NCBI GenBank assembly: GCA_963853835.1
Contig: OY970822.1
Coordinates: forward strand, 17,857,501 to 17,921,500
Direction of reading: 5' to 3'
DNA length: 64,000 nt
Source: Calendula officinalis
Lineage: Eukaryota; Streptophyta; Magnoliopsida; Asterales; Asteraceae
Every line of letters begins with the position of its first letter. The stretch's first letter is position 1. Below the pieces are notes generated by a model, which worked only from the letters and a program-made list of their open reading frames with translations, ran no database searches and was not told the origin of the DNA. The translations under genes and the position numbers were made by a program. Of this stretch, positions 23,855 to 35,977 are shown in pieces.

Positions 23855-26800
23855 ATGGCAACTCTACAATCCCTCAACATTAATACAAATCTCAAATACT
23901 CAGAGTTCCACAACATGTGTGCATTTCTACGCAATCCAGACGGAACGAAAGACTTTCGTCCAATCGTAAAATTCTTGAAGAACTCATACATAAAGTTTGC
24001 ATTAACTGTAAATCCGAAAGCATATCAACAACACTTGGTTGATTTCTGGACCAATGCTGAAAGAACTGAAGGGTCAACTATGTCTATGATCAAATCAACC
24101 GTGGATGGCAAAACTATCACCATAACTGAACAATCCATCCGACACCATCTGCAACTACATGATGATGAAGGTATGTTTTCTCTTCCTAAGGAACACATTG
24201 TTGAAATTTTAAATAAAATGGGATATGAGGGAAGACTTGACATTGTCACTTTCCAAAAAGGTCTTCTCTCCCCACAATGGAAATTTCTTGTACACAATAT
24301 TCAACATTGTATTTCTCCCAAAAGAAGTACCTGGAATGAGTTTAACAAATCAATAGCATCTGCTGTTGTTTGTTTATGCACAGACCAAGTATTTAATTTT
24401 TCAAATATGATTTTTGAAGGAATGTTGGGAAATCTTTCTACTTTAAAATTTTTAATGTATCCCAGATTTCTTCAACATATAATAAACTGTGAATTACAAA
24501 ACTTGTCAACTCCTAAAAATATTTTTATAACTCCTGAGTTGAACAAGAAAGTTTTCTCTAATATGAGAAAACAATTTAAATTTTCGGGCAAGGAAACCCC
24601 TCTGTTTCCTAACATGATCAAAGATCAACAAAATCCTGGAGAAGGTTCAATCAAAGTCACAACCCCAATTGAACCTCAACCCCACTCCATCACCCCCAAA
24701 TGCAGCCCAAACACAACCCCAAATAGTCACTCAATCAACCACCCAATTAGATGTCCTGAATGTGTCCCAGGAACATGAAATAAATCCTCAGAGTGCTACT
24801 CTTCACTCTGTGGAAGACCTACCAAATGTAACCCAAAATATATCCACCACTTATAAAAGGAAGAAAACTTCCTTCAAGGACACCAGGGGACAAATTGAGT
24901 CACACCCCAGGCTCCAAGAGTTGACCTCACAGGAGGAGAGAGGTCATGAGGAAAGGGCTCTCACTACTGATGCCCCAAAGGTGGGTGCACAGGACAGTGA
25001 GAACATCAATAGGACCCAGACCTCGGCAACTCTTAGTGATGACTCTTTTGAGGAAGCACTAAGAGGACCCCGGTGCCAAGAAACCAAACGGGGGGGCACT
25101 ACTGCTTCTTCTAGGAAGAAGAGAGTGTCCAAACAACCCATTTCATCACCAAGAAGTGATGAGGGTAGAACTGAAACCATTGATTTGACGGAAAGGATGG
25201 AAAACCTTAAAGCCAATGTACCTGTTAGTGAGCCCGATGATCTTGCTAGATGGAGTGAGGGCAGTATTAAACAAACACAATTGACGGATAGGTTGGAATA
25301 CCTTGAATCCACTGTACATGACTGCCTTACATATCTCACCAATCAAGGAAAAACAATGACATACATGAAAAAGCATATAAACACAATCAACAGACGAATG
25401 AAGATGTATGAGCACAAGCTTCTTCAACAAACAAAGATCATAAGGAAATTGAAAAGGAAGATTGCTAATAGTGAAGCTCCACCAGTTGAGCTCACTAAGG
25501 GGGAGAAGGACAACATTCAAAGCATGATAGATGAATCCATTGCAGCAGCAGCAACTTCTCTCCTCAATCTCAAAGAAACAAAAGTTGATGAAGGCCAGGT
25601 TAATGATGAAGGCCTAGAAACGATGAATATTGATGATGAGGCTACTACTACTGCTCCTATAGAAGAACAAGCTCAACAAGAAGTATCCGTAGTAACTCCT
25701 AATACTACTGATGTTATAGCAGTAGTAAATCAAGAAGAGAAAACAACTGCACCATACACTACTGATGCCCTATCAGTAGTAACTCCTGAAGTCACACCAG
25801 TAGTAACTACCTTGGTTACTACTGAAGAGGAAGAACAAGAGATCCCAGAGCTAATTGAAAGGGAACGTTATGTCATCATCACCAAACCACCAACACCTGA
25901 TCAACCACTCATCATACCTGACATTGATGATAATGTGAACTGGTTTGAAGTAGATGAATGCACACTTCCTCAACATCCAAAGATTCTTCCAGAAAATGAA
26001 CTTAGATTGTTTTCTCCATCAATAATAATCAGAGGTATTCCTGATATGAAATACACTCCACCTCCATCTATACTTCCAGCTTGTATTGGAAAGGGAAAAG
26101 AAATTTATGATGAAGATTACCCTAACAGAGCACTAGGTCACCACATGGTGAACAAAATCAATCTTGTCAGAGCTGAAAAACAATCAAGATGGAAGGTGAA
26201 ACACAAGAGATACTTAGAAAAGGTGGCTATGTATCAAGCTCTTGAAGAAAAGAAAAAGAAGGATAAAAATGAAAGATCAAAAACTCAAAAATCTCAAGAA
26301 GCGGAAGTACCTGTTCAAATAAAAGATATTCAGTTAGAAGCTCAAAAAGCAGAATTTAAAAGACTTAGAAAAGTTGAAGAAGAACATCTAAACTGTCTTG
26401 AAGATCTGGTATCTGAATGTAAAAGAACAAAAAGTGAATTAACAGATGATGTATTTGAACAGAAGACAAATATGATTGAATTTCTGAAATCAAAAGGGCA
26501 CAGTGCAAAGTCCTTTGGCAGAATGAAGATGATCACAATTATAGAGAAATATTGTACTGCCAAGAAGAAAGAATTGGCTGAACAAGAAGCTGAAGAAGAA
26601 AAGAAATCAAAAGCCTTAATTCCAATAAATCCAAAGTTAATTCAAACTGGTAGTATATCAACTACTGGTGAATCCTCAACTCCCAAAACAAAGAAAAGAA
26701 AGGCTCTTACTCAAGAACAGAGTGCTCAAAAGAAATCAAAGACAGAACAAATTACTCCTGTTCTTGAAGTACCAGTTGCTCCCATTCAAAACAATCCAAT

Positions 26801-27320
26801 CATCAATTGGAGAGTTATGCCTAATAATGTAATAGAAATTATAAGGGAAGACAAAGCTGTTCAAAGATTTACTGGATGGTTACCATTGATTAGATCCTGT
26901 TCAAGAAGTGATGTAATCAAACTTCTGATCATTGGAAAACCAAGGATGACAAAGAAATCATGGAAAGAGTCTGGTGCTGGATATTTAACAAGAATGATTG
27001 ATGCTGCATTTTATCCAGATAACTACCCAGAACTGTTTACAAATCCAGAAAATGTGTATGCTTGGAATGTACTCCCAACTGCAAATATGTACTTCTTTGA
27101 AAGATCAAGCAAGAAATGTGAGCTATACTTGTATGAAAAAGAATATCCACATTCTGAAAAGACCATGTATCAGATATTCACAAACACCATGATGAAACCA
27201 TATGATGCTGTAATGTTCCAAAATAAATTGACCTATTTTACAAAGAAAAACAGCAAATACATCATTGAACAAAGAAAGCAACAGAATCAAAGAACCCTAG
27301 AGAAAAGAAAGAGGGAATAA
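23855..27320 (+). pseudogene. Third ORF of SIRE-type element (env-like position), one frame change
   Basis: Two overlapping reading frames, 23855-24778 (307 residues from MATLQSLNINTN) and about 24669-27320, read as one protein of about 1150 residues with a single frame change inside a C/A-rich stretch near 24680-24720. The N-terminal 250 residues form a folded-looking domain (motifs FRPIVKFLKNSYIKFAL, KVFSNMRKQFKFSG). A proline- and Ser/Thr-rich linker follows, then a heptad-rich basic region, an acidic Thr/Val region carrying the ACT/GTA motif, a second coiled coil (about 26150-26600) and a C-terminal domain (GWLPLIRSCSR...ENVYAWNVLPTANMYF). No signal peptide or transmembrane span is visible, so the historic envelope-like label is not supported here. 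I recall similar N-terminal domains as abundant in Asteraceae. Function unknown. Confidence 0.75.
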
Positions 27321-27360
27321 GAAGAACAAAAGAAACTTGATTGATTGAAAGAGAATCAAT

Positions 27361-27376
27361 AAGTTTAGGGGGAGAT
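27361..27376 (+). promoter_or_regulatory. Polypurine tract, SIRE-type element
   Basis: The purine run AGGGGGAGA lies immediately 5' of the 3' LTR. It is the plus-strand primer site and matches the conserved Sirevirus form. Confidence 0.85.
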
Positions 27377-28027
27377 TGTTGGAGCAGATCACAGTTCAAC
27401 TTATTACTGATGCTGCAGTTAGTACTGATCATAGTTACTACTGATAAAGACTATGATTACTACTGATGGGGCAGAAACACTTGTTACTGATGAGTTGATA
27501 CTGGTGAAGTCTATAACTAAGTTACTACTGATCATGCACATATTGAAGATACTACTGATCATTAGTAGTTACTACTGACGTTGGTTTTGGACTTACTACT
27601 GATTACCAGAGTTACTACTGACGATGCATATTTACTACTGGTAATTGCAGTTACTACTGGTACGCGTTTATGAAGCAAATTAAGTCCGAGATCTTCGCAG
27701 AGTTAGTTATAGAATGTTATTCAATGTATATCTTTTATAATTCGATGTAAATCAAGTCCTAGAATAACTAGGGTAAATAGTTAGGCTTCAAGGACTATTA
27801 TAAATAGTTCCTTACGAATTGTAAACGTACGTGTGTATTGTTAATCAATAATATACATTGAAGCTTTTTGTGAATCACTTTGTTCTTAATATTATTGTTC
27901 ATTGTTCGTTCAATATACAGTATTCTATTGTTCTTAAGATATTAATACAAGTGTTGATCCGCTGCAACTTCTTGTTATTAGTAGATCTGGATTGGCAATA
28001 ACTTGTTTTAGTTATTCGATCCTGACA
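27377..28027 (+). repeat. 3' LTR of SIRE-type element
   Basis: 651 bp, differing from the 5' LTR at four positions (two C/G changes in the motif array, one C/T and one G/T further on). Carries the same nine TACTACTG octamers. Confidence 0.93.
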
Positions 28028-28360
28028 CTCCCTCCGTCCCACAAAAAAATATTCATTTCTCCTGGGCACAACTTTTAAGGAGATATTTAATGATGTGGTG
28101 ATTGGTAATAATTTTGATTAAAATATAAAATTAGATTGGAGAGAGAAAAATACTTATTGGATAGTTTGTGGTAGGATCTTGGTAATTACTCCGTATATTA
28201 TTTTATTAAGTGGACCCCATCCATTTGAGAAATGAGAACTTTTTTATGAGTCAAAAATTTAGGGAGAATTGAGTATTTTTTTATGGGACGGAAGGAGTAG
28301 TATTTTTCTTTGTTTAATGATCCAACATAGCAATAATTGTATATGTGTATTATTAAAAGG

Positions 28361-28489
28361 GAGTGATATTTTAACCACACAAAATAATTCTTATACCACA
28401 TTTGTGCTTTACTATAGTTGTACAGTCTGTTTTAAAATATGTACAGTGTAGTGTGAGAAGTACTTTTTGTGGTATGAATATCAATTCTC
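28361..28489. mobile_element. Small MITE with TIRs
   Basis: About 129 bp with imperfect inverted ends: GAGTGATATTTTAACCACAC on the left, and GAGAATTGATATTCATACCA read from the right. Related ends occur at 61485-61752 and a single end near 6805-6835, so this is a local repeat family. Superfamily and target duplication not resolved. Confidence 0.5.
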
Positions 28490-29688
28490 ATTATCAAATG
28501 GTAGCGTATTACTAGAAATTCCAGCTGATGTGTTAAGGATTTTAAGACTTTGGCTATTAGGATTTAATTAGAGATGATCAACTAAATAGTTGGTCATAAT
28601 AATAAAATTAGTAACATAGTACGATATGAAAATTAGTCCAAATTTTTTAAAGTAACTTCAAAAAACTTAACTCTAATAGTTTAGTTCGGTTTGGTTTAAC
28701 TGGAGTTGATACGGTGTCTTCAGATCGGTTCAATTTGTTTTTTTGGGTGGTTTTTAACCATAACCGAACCAAATAAAAAAAATTGGTTTTTAAAATTTTA
28801 AAAACCAACACTATAAATTTTAGTGTTGGTTCGCTTTTTTAGTTGGGTCCTGTGACTCCTGTCCATTTTCGGTTTTTCCTAGTCACCTCTGCTCAATATG
28901 TCATGAAGGTCCGTAAACCCTTATGAGGGAAAGATGTTCGATTTTGTAGGTATTTCCCGTTGGCTATCTCTGATAATCTTTTAGCTAAGTGCCTTTGGAT
29001 GAAGATACGAAATAGTGTCTACGTCTCATGTAATCTTTCATTTATAGTATCGCCCAATTGCATTAATAAGATCCAAAACTCGTAAGAAACGAATGATGCA
29101 ATTAAATCGCTAAATGGAGTTCGAATTCTTGACGGGTGGGTTTTGTTTACATTTGGCATATAAAGAACTGATGGCGGATTTATAGTCTTCAACATAAGCA
29201 AAGGGTTCCATAGAATTAACGTATTAAATTATCATCTATCGATTTTAAATAACACGAATACTAGGTGGGGCTTGTATTTACGCAACTTGTGTCTCTCCTT
29301 GAGGAAGATATGGCATTCTTGCTACTCAGAGCATTAGGTGTGGTCACACCAAGTTGGATGCCACATATGCGCCACCTGATGCGCTACATCACTATTTCAC
29401 ATTCAAAATCCCCAAATACCCCTTCTACCATCACTAACCAATAATATTCATTTGGGACCCACCAAAATACCCCTCACTCACAAAAATACCCTTAAAAAAA
29501 GAAAAACTCTCTTCTCTCTCATTCGCCGAACTTCCAACGCACACCCTCACTCACCCAGCGGGCGGTGTGGTGGCGAGGGTGAAGTGGCTGATGTGGCAGC
29601 CGGCGGACGTTTTCACGATGATGGTACCCATCGCTCTAAGGGATGAACAACTAAATAAGTAACTGAAACAGTTTTATCTTATAACAAT
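28490..29688. other. Gene-poor spacer between two retrotransposons
   Basis: About 1.2 kb, AT-rich. A short region at 28680-28830 contains inverted CGGTT/AACCG-rich sequence reminiscent of a decayed hAT-type MITE. A pyrimidine-rich, then GC-richer stretch lies at 29450-29640 (TTCTCTCTCATTCGCCG), looking like the 5' end of a gene but without a convincing ORF. Confidence 0.4.
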
Positions 29689-31402
29689 TGTAACGACCCG
29701 AAATTTGTAAATAAATAAATTGTACAAAAATTTGATAATTAAGGATAAATCGTTTAAAGAACGTAGGAATTGGTTTCGTGTCGTTTGGAGACCGTATGAA
29801 GAAGTTATGGGCGAAACCGGGTCGAGACAAAGTTGGAAAAGTGCAGCCTGGCTGCATGTGAAGTTCACGACGCGAACTAGTTCGCGTTCGTGAAGTCTGG
29901 CCAGAGATTTTGATTAAAGGCGTGAAGTAGTTCGCGATGAGATAACGATCGCTAAGTATGCGTACGACATGCAAAGTTAGCGACACGAACTTAGTTCGCG
30001 TCGTGAAGTCCCGTCGTCTGCAATAAATTCGGGTTTTGGCTCATTTAATGAAATAGTAAACCCTAGTTTTCCCCTTTGGCGATTTTGGAGCTCAAGTGCA
30101 GATTTTGGTTGATTTCTTCTCAAATCCTTGGTAGATTTCACTCCTAAGTGAAGATTAAAGGTATATCTTCACTCCTTGATCTTTGTAGCTTTAGATCTAT
30201 GTATTTTGATGGTTGGGTTGAAACCCTAGCTATTGGGGGTTATGGTTTATGGTGAATAATTGATGTATACACTTAATAGATGGTATATTAACAGAGGAAA
30301 CAAGTGTATGATTATGATTTGTAAGAATCTTAAGGGTTGGTTAAACCTAGGGTTTGGTAAATCACCATAATTGGGGGAAAGTGTTAGTTGATGGTATCTA
30401 GTGATAAATGGACACATTATTAGTAGATTGTGATGTTGAACATTGTATGATCATTGTATTAGGCTTTCGGTGACATCTTGGAAAGTCGGTGAAATTGTGA
30501 AGCAAGAGATTGGTGTCAAGAATTCGGTTGGAGCATCGTATTGCTAAGGTGAGTACGCGTGGAAATTTACTGAGTACATAGCCTATGAAATCCCTTTATT
30601 ACTTGTGTTATGGTCTATTTGCTTAATTGTGTAGACTAGTGGTTAGTAGTTAGTTATACCGATAATAGTATTGAACTAACTTGTTTGTTGATAGACGTGA
30701 TAGCCGAGAGCTAGATTGACATAACCATTGAGTTATGATATGTTGAGATGATGTGATGATGCGGGGGACCCCCGGTCATAAGGTGTGGTGTGAGGGGCAG
30801 TTGGGTGGATTCCCATCGACTCCACCACGATAGTAGTCTTGCTAACGGGAGGTAGTCCGGTGAGTAAGGCAGGTATTGGTAGATTGGGCGAATCCCTCTT
30901 GCCGGTATCTTGAGGCTTATTAATGGCGATGGATTTCGGTTAATAAGTCAAGGTGGTTCTAGTTAGTTCGGGGGCAACCCGATAACTAGATATGCTTGCT
31001 AGGAAAGCAAAGTATTAGAGTCACAATAGGGCGACTAGTTAGATGGATGATTATTTACATGTTTGTCTATATGCCATACGATTATTATTATTATTGGGTC
31101 TAAACCCATGTAGCTCACGAGACATTTTGTCTCACGTACTCCTTGTTTCTTTTGCTATGTACTCAGGTTCGGGATCGAAGGTTTAGGTACGCATGGATAG
31201 AGATGCGGGGCCTAGAGTAGAAGAACATTAGATTGGATTTATGCTTAGCTTTGGTTATGATCTATTTTGTAACACCAAACTTTATACTCTGATTTTCATA
31301 CCAAAGGTTTTTGTAAATCCATATTTTTGGAATAGTTCTTCTATTTATGAAAAAATGATTTATTTTGGGCAAATGTTTTGTATTAAAATTTGAGGTGTTA
31401 CA
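29689..31402 (+). repeat. 5' LTR of gypsy element
   Basis: 1714 bp. The first 350 bp contain strong near-palindromes around GCGAACTAGTTCGCG (29873-29887) and a related GAACTTAGTTCGCG copy near 29987. The rest contains a GGGGGACCCCC palindrome near 30763. Confidence 0.93.
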
Positions 31403-31405
31403 ACT

Positions 31406-31417
31406 TGGTATCAGAGC
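31406..31417 (+). promoter_or_regulatory. Primer-binding site, gypsy element
   Basis: TGGTATCAGAGC, complementary to initiator tRNA-Met, three bases after the LTR. Confidence 0.9.
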
Positions 31418-31652
31418 TACTGTTTAAGTAAATTAGGTTGGATGACCATCCTAGTCTTAGACTGTAGCATTAGGAATATAAGATTCCTTAAGATCATAGG
31501 TTGACCTTGAGACGTTATGTTAAGTTTAGGGTTGAACCTAGGGGGACCGATGAAATGTGATATGATTATGGATATTGAGTCTTATACGACTAATGGGTTG
31601 TACATAAGGTACTAAATGTTTAATGTCTTTCGTATAGTCTTGATTGAAAGAA

Positions 31653-32860
31653 ATGGTGACCATGCGTAGAAGTGGTAGAGCCCCGGAGGGCCGGGAGGAG
31701 GAAATACCTCATGTTGAGGTTGTGGTTGAACAAGAAAGTCAACCGTCGATGCATCGAATGGGTGAGTCGGAGGTCGGAGCTAATAGAACTCCGGTAACCA
31801 TGGCGGATCTCCAAACTATTATTGATCAAGTCAAAGGGACGGTGGCCGAGGAAGTGCACCGAATTATTGGGGACCGTGAGAGGTCGGGTGGAGACCGTGA
31901 ATCCGAGGCTAGATCGGATGAGAGAACCGGGGGAAGCGGCACCGGTGAAGGGAAGTCCTCCACGGGTGGCCAAAGTGATGCTAGGGCAAAGCCCGTCGTA
32001 AAAGAAGGTTGTTCGTTTAAATCCTTCATGGCTTGTAAGCCAAATGTGTACAAGGGTAGTTCGGACCCGAAGGTAACGATGAGGTGGATCCGGGAAACCG
32101 AGAGGGTTATCGGAAGTAGCAAGTGTAAGGATGCCGATATGGTGACGTATGCGTCACAATTGTTAAAAGAAGATGCGATGGTTTGGTGGGATATTGTGTA
32201 TGAGACCCTCGGGAGGGAGGTGATTGAGAAGATGTCGTGGGACGAATTCACCACGAGGTTGAAAAGAAATTCTGTCCCGAAAGGGATTTGGAAAAGATGC
32301 ACGAGAAATTCGTGACCCTTAAGAAGGGTGATATGTCGATTGAAGAGTACTCGAGAGAGTTCACGGGATTGCTCCCGTTTGTTGCTAAAACCTACTCGGA
32401 TGAGAGGTTGTAAAAGGTCCGGTATGCTAGTGGGTTACCGTGGGACTACCAATTGGAAGTTAAGAGGGCGGTTACACTTGATGAGGCCATTAGTGCCGCC
32501 CGGGGTGTTGAGGAAGTGAATGAGGCACGTGTTGCCGAGAGGGCCCATGTGGGTGAGAAAAGGAAAGCCGAGAGCGGCTCTAGTTCGTTCAAAAAAGGGA
32601 AGTTCACTTCGAGTTTCTCTAAACAAGGAAGTGTTGGCCCGTGCAAGAAATGCGGGAAAAATCATACCGGCATATGCCGAGGAGAGTCAAAGGCGTGTTA
32701 TATTTGTGGCAAGATGGGGCACATAGCCCGGGATTGTAAGGCCAAGTTGTCGGCCGATGTGGAGTGCTACTCATGCCATGAAAAAGGGCATTATAGCAAC
32801 GTGTGCCCGAAGAAGGGAATAGAGTCGATGGTGTCCACGACTCAAAAGAAAGTGGAACTG
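31653..32860 (+). pseudogene. gag: Gypsy gag, frameshifted
   Basis: Retrotransposon Gag with the capsid motif FKSFMACKPNVYKGSSDP and three C-terminal zinc knuckles (CKKCGKNHTGIC, CYICGKMGHIARDC, CYSCHEKGHYSNVC at about 32640-32820). The frame opening at 31653 runs into a stop at 32313. The conserved sequence continues in another frame from about 32290, with an in-frame TAA at 32411-32413. A small deletion near 32280 has removed part of the capsid. Not functional as read. Confidence 0.85.
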
Positions 32861-35800
32861 GCAAAGGTGAAGGGGCGGTCCTTCCAACTCACTCGGGAGG
32901 AGGCGAAGGAGGCACACGATGTGGTGTCAGGTACTTTATTCATTAACTCCTTGCCAACTCATATTTTGTTTGATTCGGGTTCCAATTATTCGTTTGTGTC
33001 TTATGAGTTCGGTTGTAAATTGAATGTGCCGTCCGAGATGTTAGATGAGGTTTATGAGATAGAAGTAGCCGACGGGAAAACGTCCATGGTTGAATGTATT
33101 TATAGAAATTGTGAAATAGAAATAGACGGTAGAAAGTTTAAGGTAGATTTGTTGCCCATAGGAATTAGGGCGTTTGATGTGGTTATCGGTATGGATTGGC
33201 TGGGTATGCACCAAGCCAAGATTTTGTGTGGAAAGAAAATAGTGTCGATTAGGACACCCGAGAATGAGAAAGTGTATGTGTATGGGGAGAAACGACATCA
33301 CATGCCTAATGTGATTACCTCCATTAAGGCAAGGAAAAGTATATCGAAAGGTTGTGCATCGTTTATTGCATATGTGTTAGATGGCCGAAAGGAAAAGAAG
33401 TCAATGGATAATGTCAAAATTATTCGGGATTTCCCCGAGGTATTTCCCGATGACTTGCCCGGTTTGCCGCCGGAGAGACAAGTCGAGTTTAAGATTGATT
33501 TAGTTCCGGGGGCGACGTCGATTGCTCGTGCTCCCTACCGTTTAGCTCCCACCGAGATGCGGGAATTGATGACTCAATTGCAAGATTTGTTAGACAAAGG
33601 TTTTATTCGTCCTAGTTCGTCACCATGGGGTGCACCGGTGTTATTTGTTAAAAAGAAAGACGGTTCGATGAGGATGTGTATCGACTACCGAGAGTTGAAT
33701 AAGGTAACAATTAAGAACCGTTACCCGTTGCCGAGAATTGATGACTTATTCGACCAATTGCAAGGTGCTAGTTATTTCTCGAAGATTGATTTGAGGTCGG
33801 GTTATCACCAAGTTCGGGTGAAAGAAGGCGACACCGAGAAGACGGCTTTTCGTACACGTTATGGTCATTATAAATTTTTAGTGATGCCGTTTGGTCTTAC
33901 AAACGCGCCGGCTATTTTTATGGATTTGATGAATCGGGTTTGTAAACCGTTCCTTGATAAGTTTTTGATCGTGTTCATTGACGACATTTTGATCTATTCG
34001 AAAACCGAAGAAGAACACGAAGGTCATTTGAGGCTTGTTCTAGACGTGTTGAAACGGGAGAAGTTGTATGCAAAATTTTCGAAGTGTGAATTTTGGTTGC
34101 GGGAAGTGCAATTCTTAGGTCACGTGGTGACGTGTGATGGTATTAAGGTTGACCCGTCCAAGATTGAAGCGGTGTCAAATTGGGAGCCTCCGAGAACTCC
34201 TACCGAGGTTAGAAGTTTTCTTGGATTAGCCGGTTATTACCGAAGGTTTATACAAGATTTCTCGAGAATCGCTATTCCACTCACAAGGTTAACGAGAAAA
34301 AGTGAGAAGTTTGTGTGGGAGAAGAAGAAAGAAGAGGCGTTTAATTTGTTGAAGGAAAAGTTATGTAACGCGCCGATACTTACGTTACCGGATGGTATGG
34401 AAGATTTTGTGGTTTATAGTGATGCTTCGAATCAAGGGCTCGGTTGTGTGTTGATGCAAAGAGGTAAAGTAATCGCGTATGCCTCGCGACAATAGAAGAA
34501 TGCGGAATTAAGGTATACGACACACGACTTGGAATTGGCGGCGATTATATTTGCCTTGAAGTTGTGGAGGCATTATTTGTATGGTACTCGGTGTACGTTG
34601 TACACGGATCATAAAAGTCTACAATACGTGTTTACTCAAAAAGATCTTAATATGTGACAATGAAGGTGGATCGAGTTGATTGCCGATTATGATTGTGAGA
34701 TTGTGTATCACGCGGGAAAGGCTAATGTAGTAGCCGACGCCTTGAGCCGAAAAGTTTATGAAAACCCGAACCGGGGAATTTTAACACGTATAAAAGTCGT
34801 CTCGAGTATTATCGAAAGGATCAAGAATGCCCAACGAGAAGTTATGGGAAAAGACGAGTTAAGACAAGAACGGTTAGGTAAGAACCAACATTTCCTCGAA
34901 AATGCACAAGGGTTGAAGACCGTAGGTGGTCGTATTTGGGTTCCTAAGTTCGGTGGCATCCGAAAAGAGTTGTTGTATGATGTGCACAAGTCAAAGTATT
35001 CGATTCACCCGGGGAGTTCAAAGACGTACCAAGATATGAAACGGGTTTATTGGTGGCCCGGAATGAAGGCGAGGGTGGCCAAGTATATCTCTAAGTGTGC
35101 CACGTGTGCACAAGTGAAAGCCGAACATCAAGTACCGTATGGGGTAGCTCAATCATTGGTTGTACCGGCCGGGAAGTGGGAAGACATAACTATGGATTTC
35201 ATAGTAGGTTTACCAAAGACGAGTAAGGGTCACGATGCCATTTGGGTCATAGTTGACCGGTTGACCAAGAGTGCGTTATTTTTTGCCATTCGAGAAACGT
35301 TGCCACTCGAGAAATTGGCTAAGTTGTATGTTGATGAGGTGGTTCGACTCCACGGGGTTCCGTTATCGATTGTGTCCGATAGAGACGCGAGGTTTACCTC
35401 GAGATTTTGGCGATCTTTACAAGAAGAGTTGGGTACAAAGTTGCGGTTGAGCACGGCTTATCACCCGCAAACCGACGGTCAAAGTGAAAGAACGATTCAA
35501 ACGGTTGAAGACATGTTGAGATCGTGTGTGCTAGACTTCGGTGGTAAATGGGATGAACATTTACCGTTAGTCGAGTTCTCGTATAATAATAGTTGTCACT
35601 CGACTATCAAGATGCCGCCTTATGAGGCGTTGTATGGGAGAAAATGTAGAACTCCATCTTGTTGGTTGGAAGCGGGAGAAACGAGACTCACGGGTCCCGA
35701 GATCGTGAGAGTGACGAATGAAAAGATCGGTATTATCCAAACCAACATGAAAGTCGCCCAAGATAGACAACGAAGTTATTCGGGTTTGAAGAAAATGCCA

Positions 35801-35977
35801 TACGACTTGGATGTCGGTGATATGGTCATGTTGAAAGTGTCACCTTGGAAAGGTGTGATGTGGTTTGGTAAGAAAGGAAAGTTGAGTCCAAGGTATGTTG
35901 GACCGTTTAAAATATTGAAACGGGTCGGGCTTCAAGCTTTTAAGTTGGAGCTTCCACCCGAGCTTCAAGGTGTGCAT

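Larger units (their letters stand above)
16557..28027 (+). mobile_element. SIRE/Sirevirus-type Ty1-copia retrotransposon, full length
   Basis: An 11,471-bp element: 5' LTR 16557-17207, PBS 17210-17221, gag, pol (PR-IN-RT-RH order, hence copia), a long spacer, a large third ORF, PPT, and 3' LTR 27377-28027. A 5-bp target duplication CTCCC lies at 16552-16556 and 28028-28032. The two 651-bp LTRs differ at 4 positions by eye count (99.4% identical), so insertion was recent. Large gag, polypurine tract of the GGGGGAGA kind, and a long extra ORF between pol and 3' LTR place it in the Sirevirus (SIRE/Maximus) lineage. Two stop codons in pol and one frame change in ORF3 make this copy non-autonomous as read. 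Confidence 0.93.
16552..28297. mobile_element. Stowaway-like MITE split by the SIRE-type retrotransposon
   Basis: The MITE begins CTCCC at 16552-16556, just after a TA at 16550-16551. It is interrupted by the retrotransposon, then resumes at 28028 with the duplicated CTCCC and continues CTCCGTCCC. It ends GGGACGGAAGGAG at 28297, followed by TA. Without the insert and one CTCCC copy it is about 270 bp. The ends CTCCCTCCGTCCC and GGGACGGAAGGAG are the characteristic inverted repeats of plant Stowaway elements. Confidence 0.8.

Noticed and set aside
23855..27320. Retroviral-type envelope gene
   Set aside because: No signal peptide, fusion peptide or transmembrane segment visible, so only the position is env-like.
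29315..29640. Possible MITE with ends AGAGCATTAGG and TAGAGCGATGG
   Set aside because: The inverted ends match poorly and there is no target duplication.
29452..29646. 64-codon ORF before the gypsy element
   Set aside because: No domain, no splice context; the region looks like a UTR fragment or repeat.
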